A stretch of 64,000 bases of DNA from Pantoea alfalfae (lineage in GTDB: Bacteria > Pseudomonadota > Gammaproteobacteria > Enterobacterales > Enterobacteriaceae). Every line of letters begins with the position of its first letter. The first letter of the stretch is position 1. The notes beneath the pieces are model-generated. The model was given only the letters and a program-made list of their open reading frames with translations. It was not told where the DNA came from and did no database searches. The stretch is taken from NCBI RefSeq assembly GCF_019880205.1, contig NZ_CP082292.1, positions 2,170,001 to 2,234,000 on the forward strand. The letters are read 5' to 3'. Of the stretch, positions 28,267 to 36,347 are shown piece by piece. A program made the translations under genes and the position numbers.

Positions 28267-28407
28267 TCAGCGCGTCAGCGGCTCTCCGCTTTCCGTCACC
28301 TGCTGTTGCAGCGGATGTTTCACTGCGCGGGTTTCAAATCCCCCCTGTGCAGCAAAGACAGAGCAGCCAATAGCGGCGACGAGTGTCAGTAAGATTGAGG
28401 TTTTCAC
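28267..28407 (-). CDS. Small secreted protein (46 residues)
   Basis: A 46-codon frame with a GTG start at 28407, AAGG eight bases upstream, and a TGA stop at 28267. The N-terminus is a good signal peptide: a Lys, a hydrophobic core SILLTLVAAIGCSVFA, and a cleavage site after FAA or SVFA. The mature part would be about 26 residues, ending SGEPLTR. It is too short for usual length cut-offs and I recognise no family. The opposite strand also has an open frame, but without a signal or ribosome-binding site. Confidence 0.5.
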   Translation of the reverse strand: MKTSILLTLVAAIGCSVFAAQGGFETRAVKHPLQQQVTESGEPLTR

Positions 28408-28554
28408 GAAGCAGGCCTTAATTTTCTACGCTACAGAATAAAGCGTAAAAGCCTGGCACATAAACAGCGTCGGGAAAAGCGCACTGCAGACTTTTTCTGT
28501 CCGAAAAACGTGGGCGGGGAAATGCCGGTTTACTGATGCCCCTCCCCGTAATGA

Positions 28555-29169
28555 TTACCCCAGCACTTTCAATGCCAGCGCCAGCGTCTGCTGTTCGTTG
28601 GTCACATCGCTGACCTTGCCTGCAACCCGCATCCCGTATGCTATGCAGAGGATTAAACCGGCTGCCGCTTCACTGTCCAGTGTGTTATCGATTGAGCCAT
28701 CCCGTTGCCCCAGCTCCAGCAGCGAGACCAGGAAGCGCTGATTACGCTGAACCACCTCATCAATGCGCTGCCCCAGCGCCTGATCCATCGTCTGCAGCGC
28801 AATGGCGCTGGCAACGACCAGACAGCCGCGCCGCCCTTCGATGGCGCGCGCCGAGTCAAGATAGAACTGCAATAGCTCGGTTATTTTTTCCCGTCCGCTG
28901 ACACAGGGTGCCAGACGACGGCGCAGCTCGGTATTTCTGAGCAACAGATAACGTTCAAACACCTGCAGAAAGAGCGAGCGCTTATCTTTAAAGGCCTTGT
29001 AGATGCTGCCTGCAGAGAGGTTCATCGCCTCACCCAGATCGCTTATTGATGTGGCGTGATACCCTTTTTGTCGGAAAACGATCATGGCGTGATCCAGAGC
29101 CTGTTCAATATCGAACTCTCTGGGACGTCCCCGCTCTTTGTTTTTTTGCGCTGTCGCTGTCATGATCAT
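28555..29169 (-). CDS. TetR-family transcriptional regulator
   Basis: A 204-residue repressor. The N-terminal helix-turn-helix domain runs over about residues 12-60, with RGRPREFDIEQALDHAMIVF, ATSISDLGEAMNLSAGSIYKAF and KDKRSLF typical of the family; the remaining helices form the ligand domain. Either ATG at 29169 or 29163 could be the start; neither has a clear ribosome-binding site. A TetR-type inverted repeat lies three bases upstream of the first ATG, implying autoregulation. No obvious target gene sits next to it, so the ligand and regulon are unknown. Confidence 0.85.
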   Translation of the reverse strand: MIMTATAQKNKERGRPREFDIEQALDHAMIVFRQKGYHATSISDLGEAMNLSAGSIYKAFKDKRSLFLQVFERYLLLRNTELRRRLAPCVSGREKITELLQFYLDSARAIEGRRGCLVVASAIALQTMDQALGQRIDEVVQRNQRFLVSLLELGQRDGSIDNTLDSEAAAGLILCIAYGMRVAGKVSDVTNEQQTLALALKVLG

Positions 29170-29171
29170 TG

Positions 29172-29186
29172 TTACCGGTCTGGTAA
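29172..29186. promoter_or_regulatory. Candidate operator of the 28555 TetR gene
   Basis: TTACCGGTCTGGTAA has perfect five-base arms (TTACC/GGTAA) around a five-base spacer, directly upstream of the TetR start. Size and position fit an autoregulatory operator. Confidence 0.55.
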
Positions 29187-29765
29187 GGACGTTCCTGTCA
29201 GAATCAGCCCGGATTCTATCCCAGGCATGGGTAACAAGTATAGATAGCGGCCTGACACTGACGCCTGTCCGTTTCTGTCGCCTGATGATCAAGGGGAGTA
29301 ACCGGTTGTACCCTGCAACCCGGCAGAGGTTACAGAGCAAACCGGTCACGATTTACTCAGATAATAACGCGGTCTCTTTGCGGCGATCTGCCCGTTGCTG
29401 CGTGTTTATTTTAATCAGCCATAACATAGACTGCTTAATAAGCAGGCTGGCGTGGTGCTCATTGTCAGCAAAACATAAAAAGAGTCGGGTTTTTATAGTG
29501 CTGTTGCCGTCGACCACATAAATCTCATCGTCGTCATGGTGGCGGGATTGAATGATTGCTGTGAAATGTATTGCAGGCCAGAGCATGACTCTGGCTTCAA
29601 ACGCTCTGAAACCCACTATATTTACGTGGTTATTTTTTTAAAATGCCCGATGAAAAACTACTCATCGGGCCAGGCAAAGCATCACTTCCTGTCACTTTAA
29701 TCGCGTGATAAAAAAGCGTATAACAGCTGCTGCTACGTCAGCAACAGAGGAAGCCGGACCCGCGC
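29187..29765. other. Region between TetR gene and umuC
   Basis: About 580 bp. Near the TetR gene, GGTTGTACCCTGCAACC forms an imperfect repeat. A minus-strand frame at 29353-29616 (87 codons) encodes a plausible but unsupported peptide containing RHHDDDEIYVVDG; it has no clear ribosome-binding site, so I do not call it. The umuC terminator occupies 29640-29670. Confidence 0.4.
29640..29670 (-). terminator. Terminator after umuC
   Basis: On the minus strand the arms GCCCGATGA and TCATCGGGC (29662-29670 with 29645-29653) are followed by ATTTT. It lies about 95 bp beyond the umuC stop. Confidence 0.65.
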
Positions 29766-31034
29766 CTACTTAACCGCCGCCACCGGCAAATCCGTTACCC
29801 GCGTGGTATAGGCAGGTGACAGCATCTCGCGCTTCATTGCCCAGGCCTTGTTGATCCCCTGCCCGGCAAACCAGAGTTTTCCGCTGCCGATTTTATTAAT
29901 TTTATCAATCAGCTGCATCAGCTCCTGGCTGTTGCGGCGCGGCTGATGCTCGTCAAACAGATCAAGCTGGGCCACGCCCTGACTGAAAAAATCCCCCAGC
30001 ACGATGCCCGCCTTGATATAGCGATGCCCCTCAATCCAGATGTTATCCAGACACGCCATCGCAACACCGACAATATCGCGCGTGTCCTGTGTCGGGATGA
30101 CCAACTGGCCGGTAGACTGATTACCATAAAAGGGTTCATCCGTAGCATGCGGGCTGGTACGCACAAAGACCCCCACCTGACGGCAATACTGGTTACCGCG
30201 GCGTAGCTTCTCTGCCGCACGCTCAGCATAGGCACAGACGGCTTCACGCATCTGGTCATAATCGAAGATGCGGCTGCCAAACGAACGGGAACACATGATT
30301 TGCTGCTTATCCGGTGTCACTGACTCCAGTTCCAGGCAGGATTCGCCACGCAGTTCTCTGACGGTACGCTCCATCACCACGCTGAACTGTTTGCGAATAG
30401 ATTCGGTGCTTTGATCGGCCAGATCTTTCGCCGTCATAACGCCCATGGCGTTGAGCCGTTTGCCGATCCGGTGCCCTACGCCCCAGACGTCAGCCACATC
30501 AATCAGCGCCAGCAGCTTTTTCTGTCGTTCGGGGTCCGACAGATCGACAATGCCGCCGGTTTTGCTCCACTTTTTGGCCGCAAAATTCGCCAGCTTAGCC
30601 AGCGTTTTGGTCTGTGCAATGCCGACGCCGACGGTCAGATGGGTCTCTTTGCGGATCCGTTCTTTAACCTGCCGGCCAAAGGTCTCCAGCGCCATGCAGT
30701 TCTGCACGCCGGTAAGATCCATAAACGCCTCGTCGATCGAGTAGATCTCCACCGAGGGAGCCATCTCTTCGAGGATGGTCATCACCCGTTCACTCATGTC
30801 GGCATAGAGCGCGTAATTTGAGCTGAAGACCTTTACCGCATGACGCGTCAGCTCTTCACGCATTTTAAAATAGGGTGCACCCATTTTAATGCCGGCTTTT
30901 TTTGCCTCGGCGCTGCGCGCAATCACACAGCCGTCGTTATTCGACAGCACCACCACCGGTTTGCCTTTCAGATCGGGCCGGAAAACGGTTTCGCACGATG
31001 CATAAAAGCAGTTCACATCGACCAGCGCGAACAT
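29766..31034 (-). CDS. umuC: DNA polymerase V catalytic subunit UmuC
   Basis: A 422-residue Y-family translesion DNA polymerase. Catalytic carboxylates are Asp6 in FALVDVNCFYASCE and Asp101-Glu102 in YSIDEAFMDL. The steric-gate Tyr11 and the thumb-domain stretch DVWGVGHRIGKRL are present, and the beta-clamp binding motif QLDLF occurs near residue 357. With UmuD' it bypasses UV and chemical lesions at the cost of mutation. It starts 2 bp after umuD and shares its LexA-controlled promoter. Confidence 0.97.
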   Translation of the reverse strand: MFALVDVNCFYASCETVFRPDLKGKPVVVLSNNDGCVIARSAEAKKAGIKMGAPYFKMREELTRHAVKVFSSNYALYADMSERVMTILEEMAPSVEIYSIDEAFMDLTGVQNCMALETFGRQVKERIRKETHLTVGVGIAQTKTLAKLANFAAKKWSKTGGIVDLSDPERQKKLLALIDVADVWGVGHRIGKRLNAMGVMTAKDLADQSTESIRKQFSVVMERTVRELRGESCLELESVTPDKQQIMCSRSFGSRIFDYDQMREAVCAYAERAAEKLRRGNQYCRQVGVFVRTSPHATDEPFYGNQSTGQLVIPTQDTRDIVGVAMACLDNIWIEGHRYIKAGIVLGDFFSQGVAQLDLFDEHQPRRNSQELMQLIDKINKIGSGKLWFAGQGINKAWAMKREMLSPAYTTRVTDLPVAAVK

Positions 31035-31036
31035 GG

Positions 31037-31456
31037 TCAGTGCGTCGATTTAATAACAAAGGTCACAACACCAAACACTTCCAGCGCATCTTCGGTCTGG
31101 ATAGCGATCGGTTTAAATTTGGTGTTCATCGGCATCAGTTGCAGGCAGGGATGAAGCTGAAGACGTTTAACGGTAAATTCACCATCGACGGCGGCCACCA
31201 CGATATCGCCGTGTGAGGCGGTGAGCGAGCTGTCGACCACCAGCATATCACCATCGTTAATGCCCGCCTCAATCATCGACTCGCCGCTGACGCGGACAAA
31301 ATAGGTGGCACTGGGATGCTGCACCATCAGCGCATTGAGATCGATACGTTGTTCGACATAATCCTGCGCCGGGGAGGGAAATCCGCACGGCACACGTTCG
31401 ATATAAAGCGGTAAAGGCATAACGGCGCGAATGTCCGCAGGTTTAATGAATTCCAC
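31037..31456 (-). CDS. umuD: DNA polymerase V accessory protein UmuD
   Basis: A 139-residue LexA-like protein that cuts itself under RecA control to become UmuD'. The cleavage site Cys24-Gly25 is visible in VPCGFPSP, with catalytic Ser60 in VSGESM and Lys97 in FTVKRLQ, exactly the E. coli numbering. The start codon is GTG with AAGGAG seven bases upstream. A near-perfect SOS box lies 24 bp upstream. Confidence 0.97.
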   Translation of the reverse strand: MEFIKPADIRAVMPLPLYIERVPCGFPSPAQDYVEQRIDLNALMVQHPSATYFVRVSGESMIEAGINDGDMLVVDSSLTASHGDIVVAAVDGEFTVKRLQLHPCLQLMPMNTKFKPIAIQTEDALEVFGVVTFVIKSTH

Positions 31457-31479
31457 AATTTCACTCCTTGCTCAGATTA

Positions 31480-31495
31480 CTGTATATAAATACAG
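31480..31495. promoter_or_regulatory. LexA (SOS) box of umuDC
   Basis: CTGTATATAAATACAG fits the CTG-N10-CAG LexA consensus with an AT-alternating centre. It lies 24 bp upstream of the umuD start, so umuDC should be repressed by LexA and induced by DNA damage. Confidence 0.92.
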
Positions 31496-31792
31496 TAATA
31501 GCTAATCCCCCTTTTAATCAAGTGACACGGAACATTTTTAAGCAAAGGAGTTGATGGTAATACACTTTTTTAATCCTCTTTTTTCTCACTGCTGTGAGAG
31601 TAAGCGGAAACGGGTTACTTTTGCCGCAGCACGGGAATATCAGCGTTTTTTCTTTCAGTAACTAATCTTATAAATTCACCCGCTGATTATTTTTACTTAA
31701 GGAAAATCTGACAACGTCTCTGTGGCATTCGCCGAGGTTTGAATATTCAGAGCGGGCTGGTTATTCTGCCTTTTTTAAGGCATGGAGAGGTT
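31496..31792. other. Divergent gap between umuD and the 31793 gene
   Basis: About 300 bp of AT-rich sequence with several T-rich tracts and a CTCAC/GTGAG small hairpin near 31587-31600. It must contain the umuDC promoter near the LexA box and a promoter for the plus-strand gene; I cannot place them exactly. Confidence 0.35.
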
Positions 31793-32044
31793 ATGACAGA
31801 CGACGATAGAATTAAACATCTGGAAGAAGCCGTTGCGCAGTTAACGGTTGAGACCACGGTATTAAAAGCGATACTCGGTCAGCAAATTGCGCTCAATAAT
31901 CTCAACTACAAAGGGAAATTTGACGATGTGCTGGCCGCGCTGGCGAAAGAATATGCCGAACGTGGTCTGGAGGAAGGCAATAATCAGGCAATCCATGACG
32001 CCCTGCGTCAGTATATTAAATATGAGCCACCCACGATGGAATAG
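31793..32044 (+). CDS. Small hypothetical protein with coiled-coil start
   Basis: An 83-residue acidic protein. Residues 3-30 (DDRIKHLEEAVAQLTVETTV) form a likely coiled coil, followed by a helical segment FDDVLAALAKEYAERGLEEG. GGAGAGG lies directly before the ATG at 31793, so translation is likely. No family is recognised. It stands between umuDC and other small unknown genes. Confidence 0.6.
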   Translation: MTDDDRIKHLEEAVAQLTVETTVLKAILGQQIALNNLNYKGKFDDVLAALAKEYAERGLEEGNNQAIHDALRQYIKYEPPTME

Positions 32045-32144
32045 GACTCTCCGGCAGCGTCCGCTCACCGGACGTTACCGGCTCCTGAACACTGCCATCC
32101 CCTGCCCCGTCCCGGCAGCCGTCTGAGACGCTGCGGATTAGCCT

Positions 32145-32369
32145 TTAAGCCTGGCTATCACTCTCCAGCGCATCCTGAATCGCATCGGCCAGATTACCAA
32201 TTTCATTCGCCACGGCCTGCAGGTCCCAGGAGGCTTTTGAACCGGTTGCTGACGTTGAAGCGCTGACGGATTCCTTTGCCACTGACAGCGCCGCTGCCAC
32301 AGCCACTGAACGTTTATGTTGTTCCTGCGTCACGCCCGCAGGCGGAATCGCAAAATAGTCGTGAACCAT
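32145..32369 (-). CDS. Small hypothetical protein
   Basis: A 74-residue Ala/Ser-rich protein without a signal peptide, with a helical C-terminal half ending in acidic residues (LADAIQDALESDSQA). The start at 32369 (MVHDYF) is eight bases after AAGG; an ATG two codons earlier is too close to that site. It is convergent with the 31793 gene. I do not recognise it. Confidence 0.55.
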   Translation of the reverse strand: MVHDYFAIPPAGVTQEQHKRSVAVAAALSVAKESVSASTSATGSKASWDLQAVANEIGNLADAIQDALESDSQA

Positions 32370-32500
32370 GATCATTTCCTTGTGATGAATAAGGGCTCAA
32401 CCTTAGCCTTCTGCATCAGGCGTGGGAAGTGAATTATGTGGCATGACCTGTCAGGCGGACAGGATTGCAGCAGCTGTGTTGCGTTGTCCGCTTTTCCTGC

Positions 32501-32536
32501 GCAAAAAAAACTGTACGGGCTGTACAGGTTTTTTGC
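32501..32536. terminator. Orphan bidirectional terminator
   Basis: The stem CTGTAC/GTACAG (32511-32516 with 32522-32527) is flanked by GC plus eight A on the left and six T plus GC on the right, so it reads as a terminator on both strands; the minus-strand version has eight T. It lies between divergent genes, where no annotated transcript should end. Confidence 0.75.
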
Positions 32537-32738
32537 AAAAATGTCTGCCTGAACGGCTATTGTATCGTTTTACAGGACGGCAGAAAAATAGCTGGCACTC
32601 ACCAGCAGACGTTATCATCTTATGGGAAATCCCTGTTAATTCACTGAATAATATAACATAAAGAGTGAAAGCCTCGCTTTGTCCTGTGTGCCATCTCTCC
32701 CTCAACACATCTGACCAGTGATCTTTTGTCAAATTTTA

Positions 32739-32772
32739 TTGTACAACTTTGCCATTTTTGTATAACTTTACC
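32739..32772 (+). promoter_or_regulatory. AriR-locus boxes, copies 2 and 3
   Basis: TTGTACAACTTTGCC (32739-32753) and TTGTATAACTTTACC (32758-32772) are direct repeats with a 19-bp period, 149 bp before the start of the AriR-like gene. They differ from the single copy at 27941 in only one or two positions each, which argues for a common regulator. Confidence 0.6.
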
Positions 32773-32920
32773 TCGTGATGTTAAATCACTTGTAACGAGC
32801 GTGCTTTGCACCGCATCTGAAGGTGTTGTGGATTTCCACCTTCAGATGCAATTTTTTTGCGTCAGCCGGTTACCGGATCTGAATCAACGCATTCCTTCCC
32901 AATTTCTTATGAGGCCTGAC

Positions 32921-33178
32921 ATGCAAACAACGATGAATACAGAGTCTCAGATTTCTGATTACTTCATGAACTCTGGTACAGCGCTGACCACAGAAAAACA
33001 GGTGATCGCCGCAGTTCATGCTGAACTTGCGCGAGCCAAAGCCCATGTCTCCGATAAAGACATTGTGCTGGGTCTGATTCACCGCCTGGAGAGCGAGCGC
33101 GACATGGTTAAGCAGGATATTTACCGTCAGGCTCTGGAACATGTTCTGCAGCGTGCAACGGCCACCAGCGAAAGCTAA
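32921..33178 (+). CDS. AriR/YmgB-family small protein
   Basis: An 85-residue protein that resembles E. coli AriR (YmgB): an N-terminal DYFMNSGTALTTEKQVIAAV, then HVSDKDIVLGLIHRLES, and a last helix KQDIYRQALEHVLQ. AriR dimerises and is linked to biofilm control, acid resistance and the Rcs phosphorelay. GAGG lies seven bases upstream of the ATG at 32921; the longer frame to 32726 overlaps the control region. A strong terminator follows, so it is a single-gene unit. Confidence 0.75.
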   Translation: MQTTMNTESQISDYFMNSGTALTTEKQVIAAVHAELARAKAHVSDKDIVLGLIHRLESERDMVKQDIYRQALEHVLQRATATSES

Positions 33179-33239
33179 AAACCTGTGTCTGTCATGACGG
33201 AACGCGAATTAGCACGGATGCTTTTCCACTACGGAATCG

Positions 33240-33262
33240 GCCCCTTTTAAAGGGGCTTTTTT
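33240..33262 (+). terminator. Intrinsic terminator after the AriR-like gene
   Basis: Arms GCCCCTT (33240-33246) and AAGGGGC (33250-33256) with a TTA loop are followed by a T tract. Confidence 0.9.
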
Positions 33263-33468
33263 ATTTCTGCTGCACTGCATCGCCCGCTTCTATATTCACC
33301 TCCCGTACTGCCTGCCCTGCCGGACCAGATATAGCTCTACTATTTACCGTTTTTGCCGCTTATTTCACCTTAAATTGCGATTAATTGCTCTCGGTTCGCT
33401 TTATTTATCCGATATCTGTGTCCAGGCTTTTTCTGCATCTACTGCAAACACAGACGAGGAAAATAATC

Positions 33469-34317
33469 ATGTTTCATCATTCATCAAAACTTCAATTCCC
33501 GGTTCGTGTAGAGAAGCCCGATCCAGAGTTTGCCATGCTGTTACAGCAGGCCATCGGCGGCGTCGAAGGTGAGATTCGTGTAGCGATGCAATACTTTTTC
33601 CAGGCGATGGGCGCGCGGGGTGATGTGCGGATTCGGGATCTGCTGATCTCCACCGCCACCGAAGAGCTGAGCCATATCGAAATGCTGGGCTACGCCGTGG
33701 CGCTGAACCTTGAAGGCGCACCGCTCTCTTACCAGGAAGCGTCAGCCAAAGACCCGGTGGTTAATGCCATTCTGGGTGGCATGAACCCACGCCATATCCT
33801 CTCTTCCGGTCTGGCTGCGATGCCGGTGAATGCCAACGGCATGCCGTTCGACATGAGCCACATCTACGCCTCCGGCAACGTGGCGGCAGATATGCTGGCT
33901 AACGTCACTGCAGAAGCCACCGGCCGCGTACTGGCTACCCGGCTCTACAACATGACCGAAGACAAAGGGATGAAGGACTTCCTCTCCTTCCTGATCGCCC
34001 GTGACACGATGCACCAGCAGCAGTGGCTGGCGGTGATCGAAGAGATGGGTGGCCTGAACGCATCGCTGCCGATCCCGAACAGCTTCCCGCAGGAACATGA
34101 GGCGCAGGAGCACTCGTACTACTGCCTGAATACCTCACTGGACAAACCGCTGCCGGAAGGTCGCTGGAGCAGTGGCCCGGCTTACGATGGTCATGGGCAG
34201 TTCAGCGCGAAGCAGCAGCCCGAGATTCTGGGTGATGAGCCGCTGCTGGGCAATGCCCGTCCCGGCTCCGGTGCACAGTCAGAGCAGATTGATGGCGTTA
34301 CGCCACCGAAACCATAA
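33469..34317 (+). CDS. Manganese catalase
   Basis: A 282-residue non-heme catalase that breaks down hydrogen peroxide with a dinuclear manganese centre. The four-helix ferritin-like core shows the metal ligands: Glu35 in GEIRVAMQYFF, Glu66 and His69 in TEELSHIEML, and a later ExxxR/DTMHQQQW pair. It resembles KatN and YdbD-type enzymes. The start at 33469 follows GAGGA; an in-frame extension to 33385 has no support. It is followed by a terminator and then a stress-type dehydrogenase. In Salmonella katN is under RpoS control; here this is only suggested by context. Confidence 0.92.
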   Translation: MFHHSSKLQFPVRVEKPDPEFAMLLQQAIGGVEGEIRVAMQYFFQAMGARGDVRIRDLLISTATEELSHIEMLGYAVALNLEGAPLSYQEASAKDPVVNAILGGMNPRHILSSGLAAMPVNANGMPFDMSHIYASGNVAADMLANVTAEATGRVLATRLYNMTEDKGMKDFLSFLIARDTMHQQQWLAVIEEMGGLNASLPIPNSFPQEHEAQEHSYYCLNTSLDKPLPEGRWSSGPAYDGHGQFSAKQQPEILGDEPLLGNARPGSGAQSEQIDGVTPPKP

Positions 34318-34324
34318 TTACCCG

Positions 34325-34356
34325 CCTGTCAGGGACCAATGCCCTGACAGGTTTTT
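34325..34356 (+). terminator. Intrinsic terminator after Mn catalase gene
   Basis: Perfect ten-base arms CCTGTCAGGG (34325-34334) and CCCTGACAGG (34342-34351) are followed by TTTTT. Confidence 0.92.
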
Positions 34357-34379
34357 CCATTTTTTACGGAGGAGAAGTC

Positions 34380-35243
34380 ATGTCATCCACTCAGCGTCCA
34401 CAACCCCCATTCACAGAGCAGCAGCAGACGTGGCCTGGCAGCACCGCCGCGATGCAGCCACAGCCCGATCATGGTGAAGAGAGTTATCAGGGTTCAGGCC
34501 GTCTGGCGGGTAAAAAAGCGATTATTACCGGCGGCGATTCCGGCATTGGCCGGGCCGTGGCGATTGCTTTTGCCCGGGAAGGTGCTGACGTGCTGATCTC
34601 TTATCTTGATGAGCATGAGGATGCGCAGGATACCGCCCGACTGGTTGAGGCCGCCGGTCAGAAAGCCGTCCTGGTGCCCGGCGACATTACCGATGCGTCA
34701 CACTGCAACGCGCTGGTTGATAAAGCCGTTGAAGCCTTTGGTGAGATTAACATTGTGGTGAATAACGCGGCGTATCAGATGACGCGCGACTCGCTGGATG
34801 CGATCAGCGACGACGAGTTTGATCGGACGATGAAGACTAACCTGTACGCGATGTTTTACATCACTAAAGCGGCCACAAAACATATGCCTGCAGGCGGGTC
34901 GATCATTAATACGGCTTCGATCAATGCTGACCAGCCGAAACCGAAACTGCTCGCCTACTCCGCCACCAAAGCCGCCATCGTTAACTTCTCCGGTGGCCTG
35001 GCAGCCTTGCTGGCGGAAAAAGGCATCCGAGCCAATGCGGTTGCGCCCGGCCCCATCTGGACACCGCTGATCCCGTCGACCATGCCGGTTGAACAGGTGA
35101 AGACCTTTGGCAGTGAAGTACCGTTGCAGCGTGCCGGTCAGCCTGCTGAGCTGGCGCCAACCTATGTGATGCTGGCCAGTGATGAAGCCAGCTACATTTC
35201 CGGGGCGACCATCGCCGTCACGGGCGGCGTGGCGATTATTTAA
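34380..35243 (+). CDS. Short-chain dehydrogenase/reductase, YghA type
   Basis: A 287-residue NAD(P)-dependent oxidoreductase with an extra ~40-residue N-terminal tail, as in YghA and Bacillus general-stress SDRs. Visible motifs: the cofactor loop TGGDSGIG (50-57), NNAA (128-131), Ser180 and the Y193-x3-K197 catalytic pair in LAYSATKAA. The substrate is unknown. GGAGGAG lies just before the ATG. The gene's last 8 bases overlap the convergent uvsE-type gene. Confidence 0.88.
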   Translation: MSSTQRPQPPFTEQQQTWPGSTAAMQPQPDHGEESYQGSGRLAGKKAIITGGDSGIGRAVAIAFAREGADVLISYLDEHEDAQDTARLVEAAGQKAVLVPGDITDASHCNALVDKAVEAFGEINIVVNNAAYQMTRDSLDAISDDEFDRTMKTNLYAMFYITKAATKHMPAGGSIINTASINADQPKPKLLAYSATKAAIVNFSGGLAALLAEKGIRANAVAPGPIWTPLIPSTMPVEQVKTFGSEVPLQRAGQPAELAPTYVMLASDEASYISGATIAVTGGVAII

Positions 35244-36246
35244 CGTTTGCCGATTCCCTGGTCGCTTCGGCCAGGGGATTCTCTATCAGCTTCTGCGTTA
35301 TTCCCCACTGATAAAGCGGCTCCCGCGCCAGATTCTTCATTTTCACTTCGCACATGATGTCGAAAGCGTGGAACGACAGCGCCCAGCCATTCAGCGTCGG
35401 ATTGAAAAAGAAGTCGGAGTGCGCCCGCAGTTTGCTTTTGCTCACGCCCAGTTGCTGCTGATCGGGCCAGCCCGCCTGCGGAATAATCCCCTCCTGCGAA
35501 ATCGAATAGTGCAGCACCGGCCGTACGCCGCGCCATGAGTCGATTACTCTGGCAACGCGCGCATCATCCGGCTGAATAAACTCACTCTCTTTTACCCAGT
35601 GATGGTGGATATCCAGCACGACCGGACAGAGGGGTGCCGCCTGCAGCACATCATCCAGCGAGCAGGAAATCTCATCATTCTCCACCGTCAGCATCAGTCG
35701 CGCTTCCGGGCTGAGCTGATTAAATGAGTGTTTAAAGCCGTCGAATCCCGCCTTACCATTCATATGAATGTTGATTTTAAAATCCTGGAAGGTTTTGCCG
35801 TAGCCCATCAGACAGGCGCAGAGCGTGTGATACTCCACATCTTCCAGGGCTCGCACCACGACATCGGGATTGTCGGAAGCCAGCACGGTATATTGGCCCG
35901 GATGGAATGAGAGCCGGATGTCATGCGCCCGCGCCAGCTCACCACAGCGGGCAAACAGCGGGTAGAGTTCAGGCAGGAATTCCGCAAACAACGGCGTCGC
36001 TTCGGGCACCGTATAAAGCGGCAGCAGATCGCTGCCGATACGCATCATTCGCAGCGGCGCGGGTAACGTGGCCAGATGCTCAAGCGTCAGGTAGAGATTA
36101 TTGAGATTGGTAACGGTGATCTCATGAACCAGCTGGTGACGTTCAGCGTGCGGTAAACTCAGAAATCGTTTACGGGTAGTCGCGCGAAACGGGAAAAACT
36201 GTTTGCCGTCGCTATTGAGATACTTACATGCAAAGCCTAATTTCAT
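35236..36246 (-). CDS. uvsE: UV-damage endonuclease (UVDE)
   Basis: A 336-residue TIM-barrel nuclease of the UVDE family, which nicks DNA 5' to pyrimidine dimers and 6-4 photoproducts and so starts an alternative excision repair route. Family stretches include the N-terminal KLGFACKYLN, LRMMRIGSDLLPLY, LSFHPGQYTVL (a metal histidine), MLTVENDE, and VVLDIHHHW with several metal-binding histidines. AGGAG lies upstream of the ATG. The enzyme is patchily distributed in bacteria and absent from E. coli. It overlaps the convergent dehydrogenase gene by 8 bases. Confidence 0.92.
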   Translation of the reverse strand: MKLGFACKYLNSDGKQFFPFRATTRKRFLSLPHAERHQLVHEITVTNLNNLYLTLEHLATLPAPLRMMRIGSDLLPLYTVPEATPLFAEFLPELYPLFARCGELARAHDIRLSFHPGQYTVLASDNPDVVVRALEDVEYHTLCACLMGYGKTFQDFKINIHMNGKAGFDGFKHSFNQLSPEARLMLTVENDEISCSLDDVLQAAPLCPVVLDIHHHWVKESEFIQPDDARVARVIDSWRGVRPVLHYSISQEGIIPQAGWPDQQQLGVSKSKLRAHSDFFFNPTLNGWALSFHAFDIMCEVKMKNLAREPLYQWGITQKLIENPLAEATRESANVK

Positions 36247-36347
36247 GACTGCTCCTGATTGATGCTTATCAGAAGTGTAACAGGCCTCTGGCGACCAGCC
36301 AGTCGCGGGCCACAGAGGCAGAGTGAATAATGACAGGGAGAGAGACT

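Larger units (their letters stand above)
32370..32920. other. Divergent control region before the second AriR-like gene
   Basis: About 550 bp. It holds a bidirectional terminator at 32501-32536 that ends no visible gene, and the two AriR-locus boxes at 32739-32772. Open frames of 60-93 codons on both strands here cross the terminator and have no ribosome-binding sites, so I leave them out. Confidence 0.5.

Noticed and set aside
32451-32732. 93-codon minus-strand frame in the AriR control region
   Set aside because: It crosses the strong orphan terminator and the region around the AriR boxes, with no ribosome-binding site.
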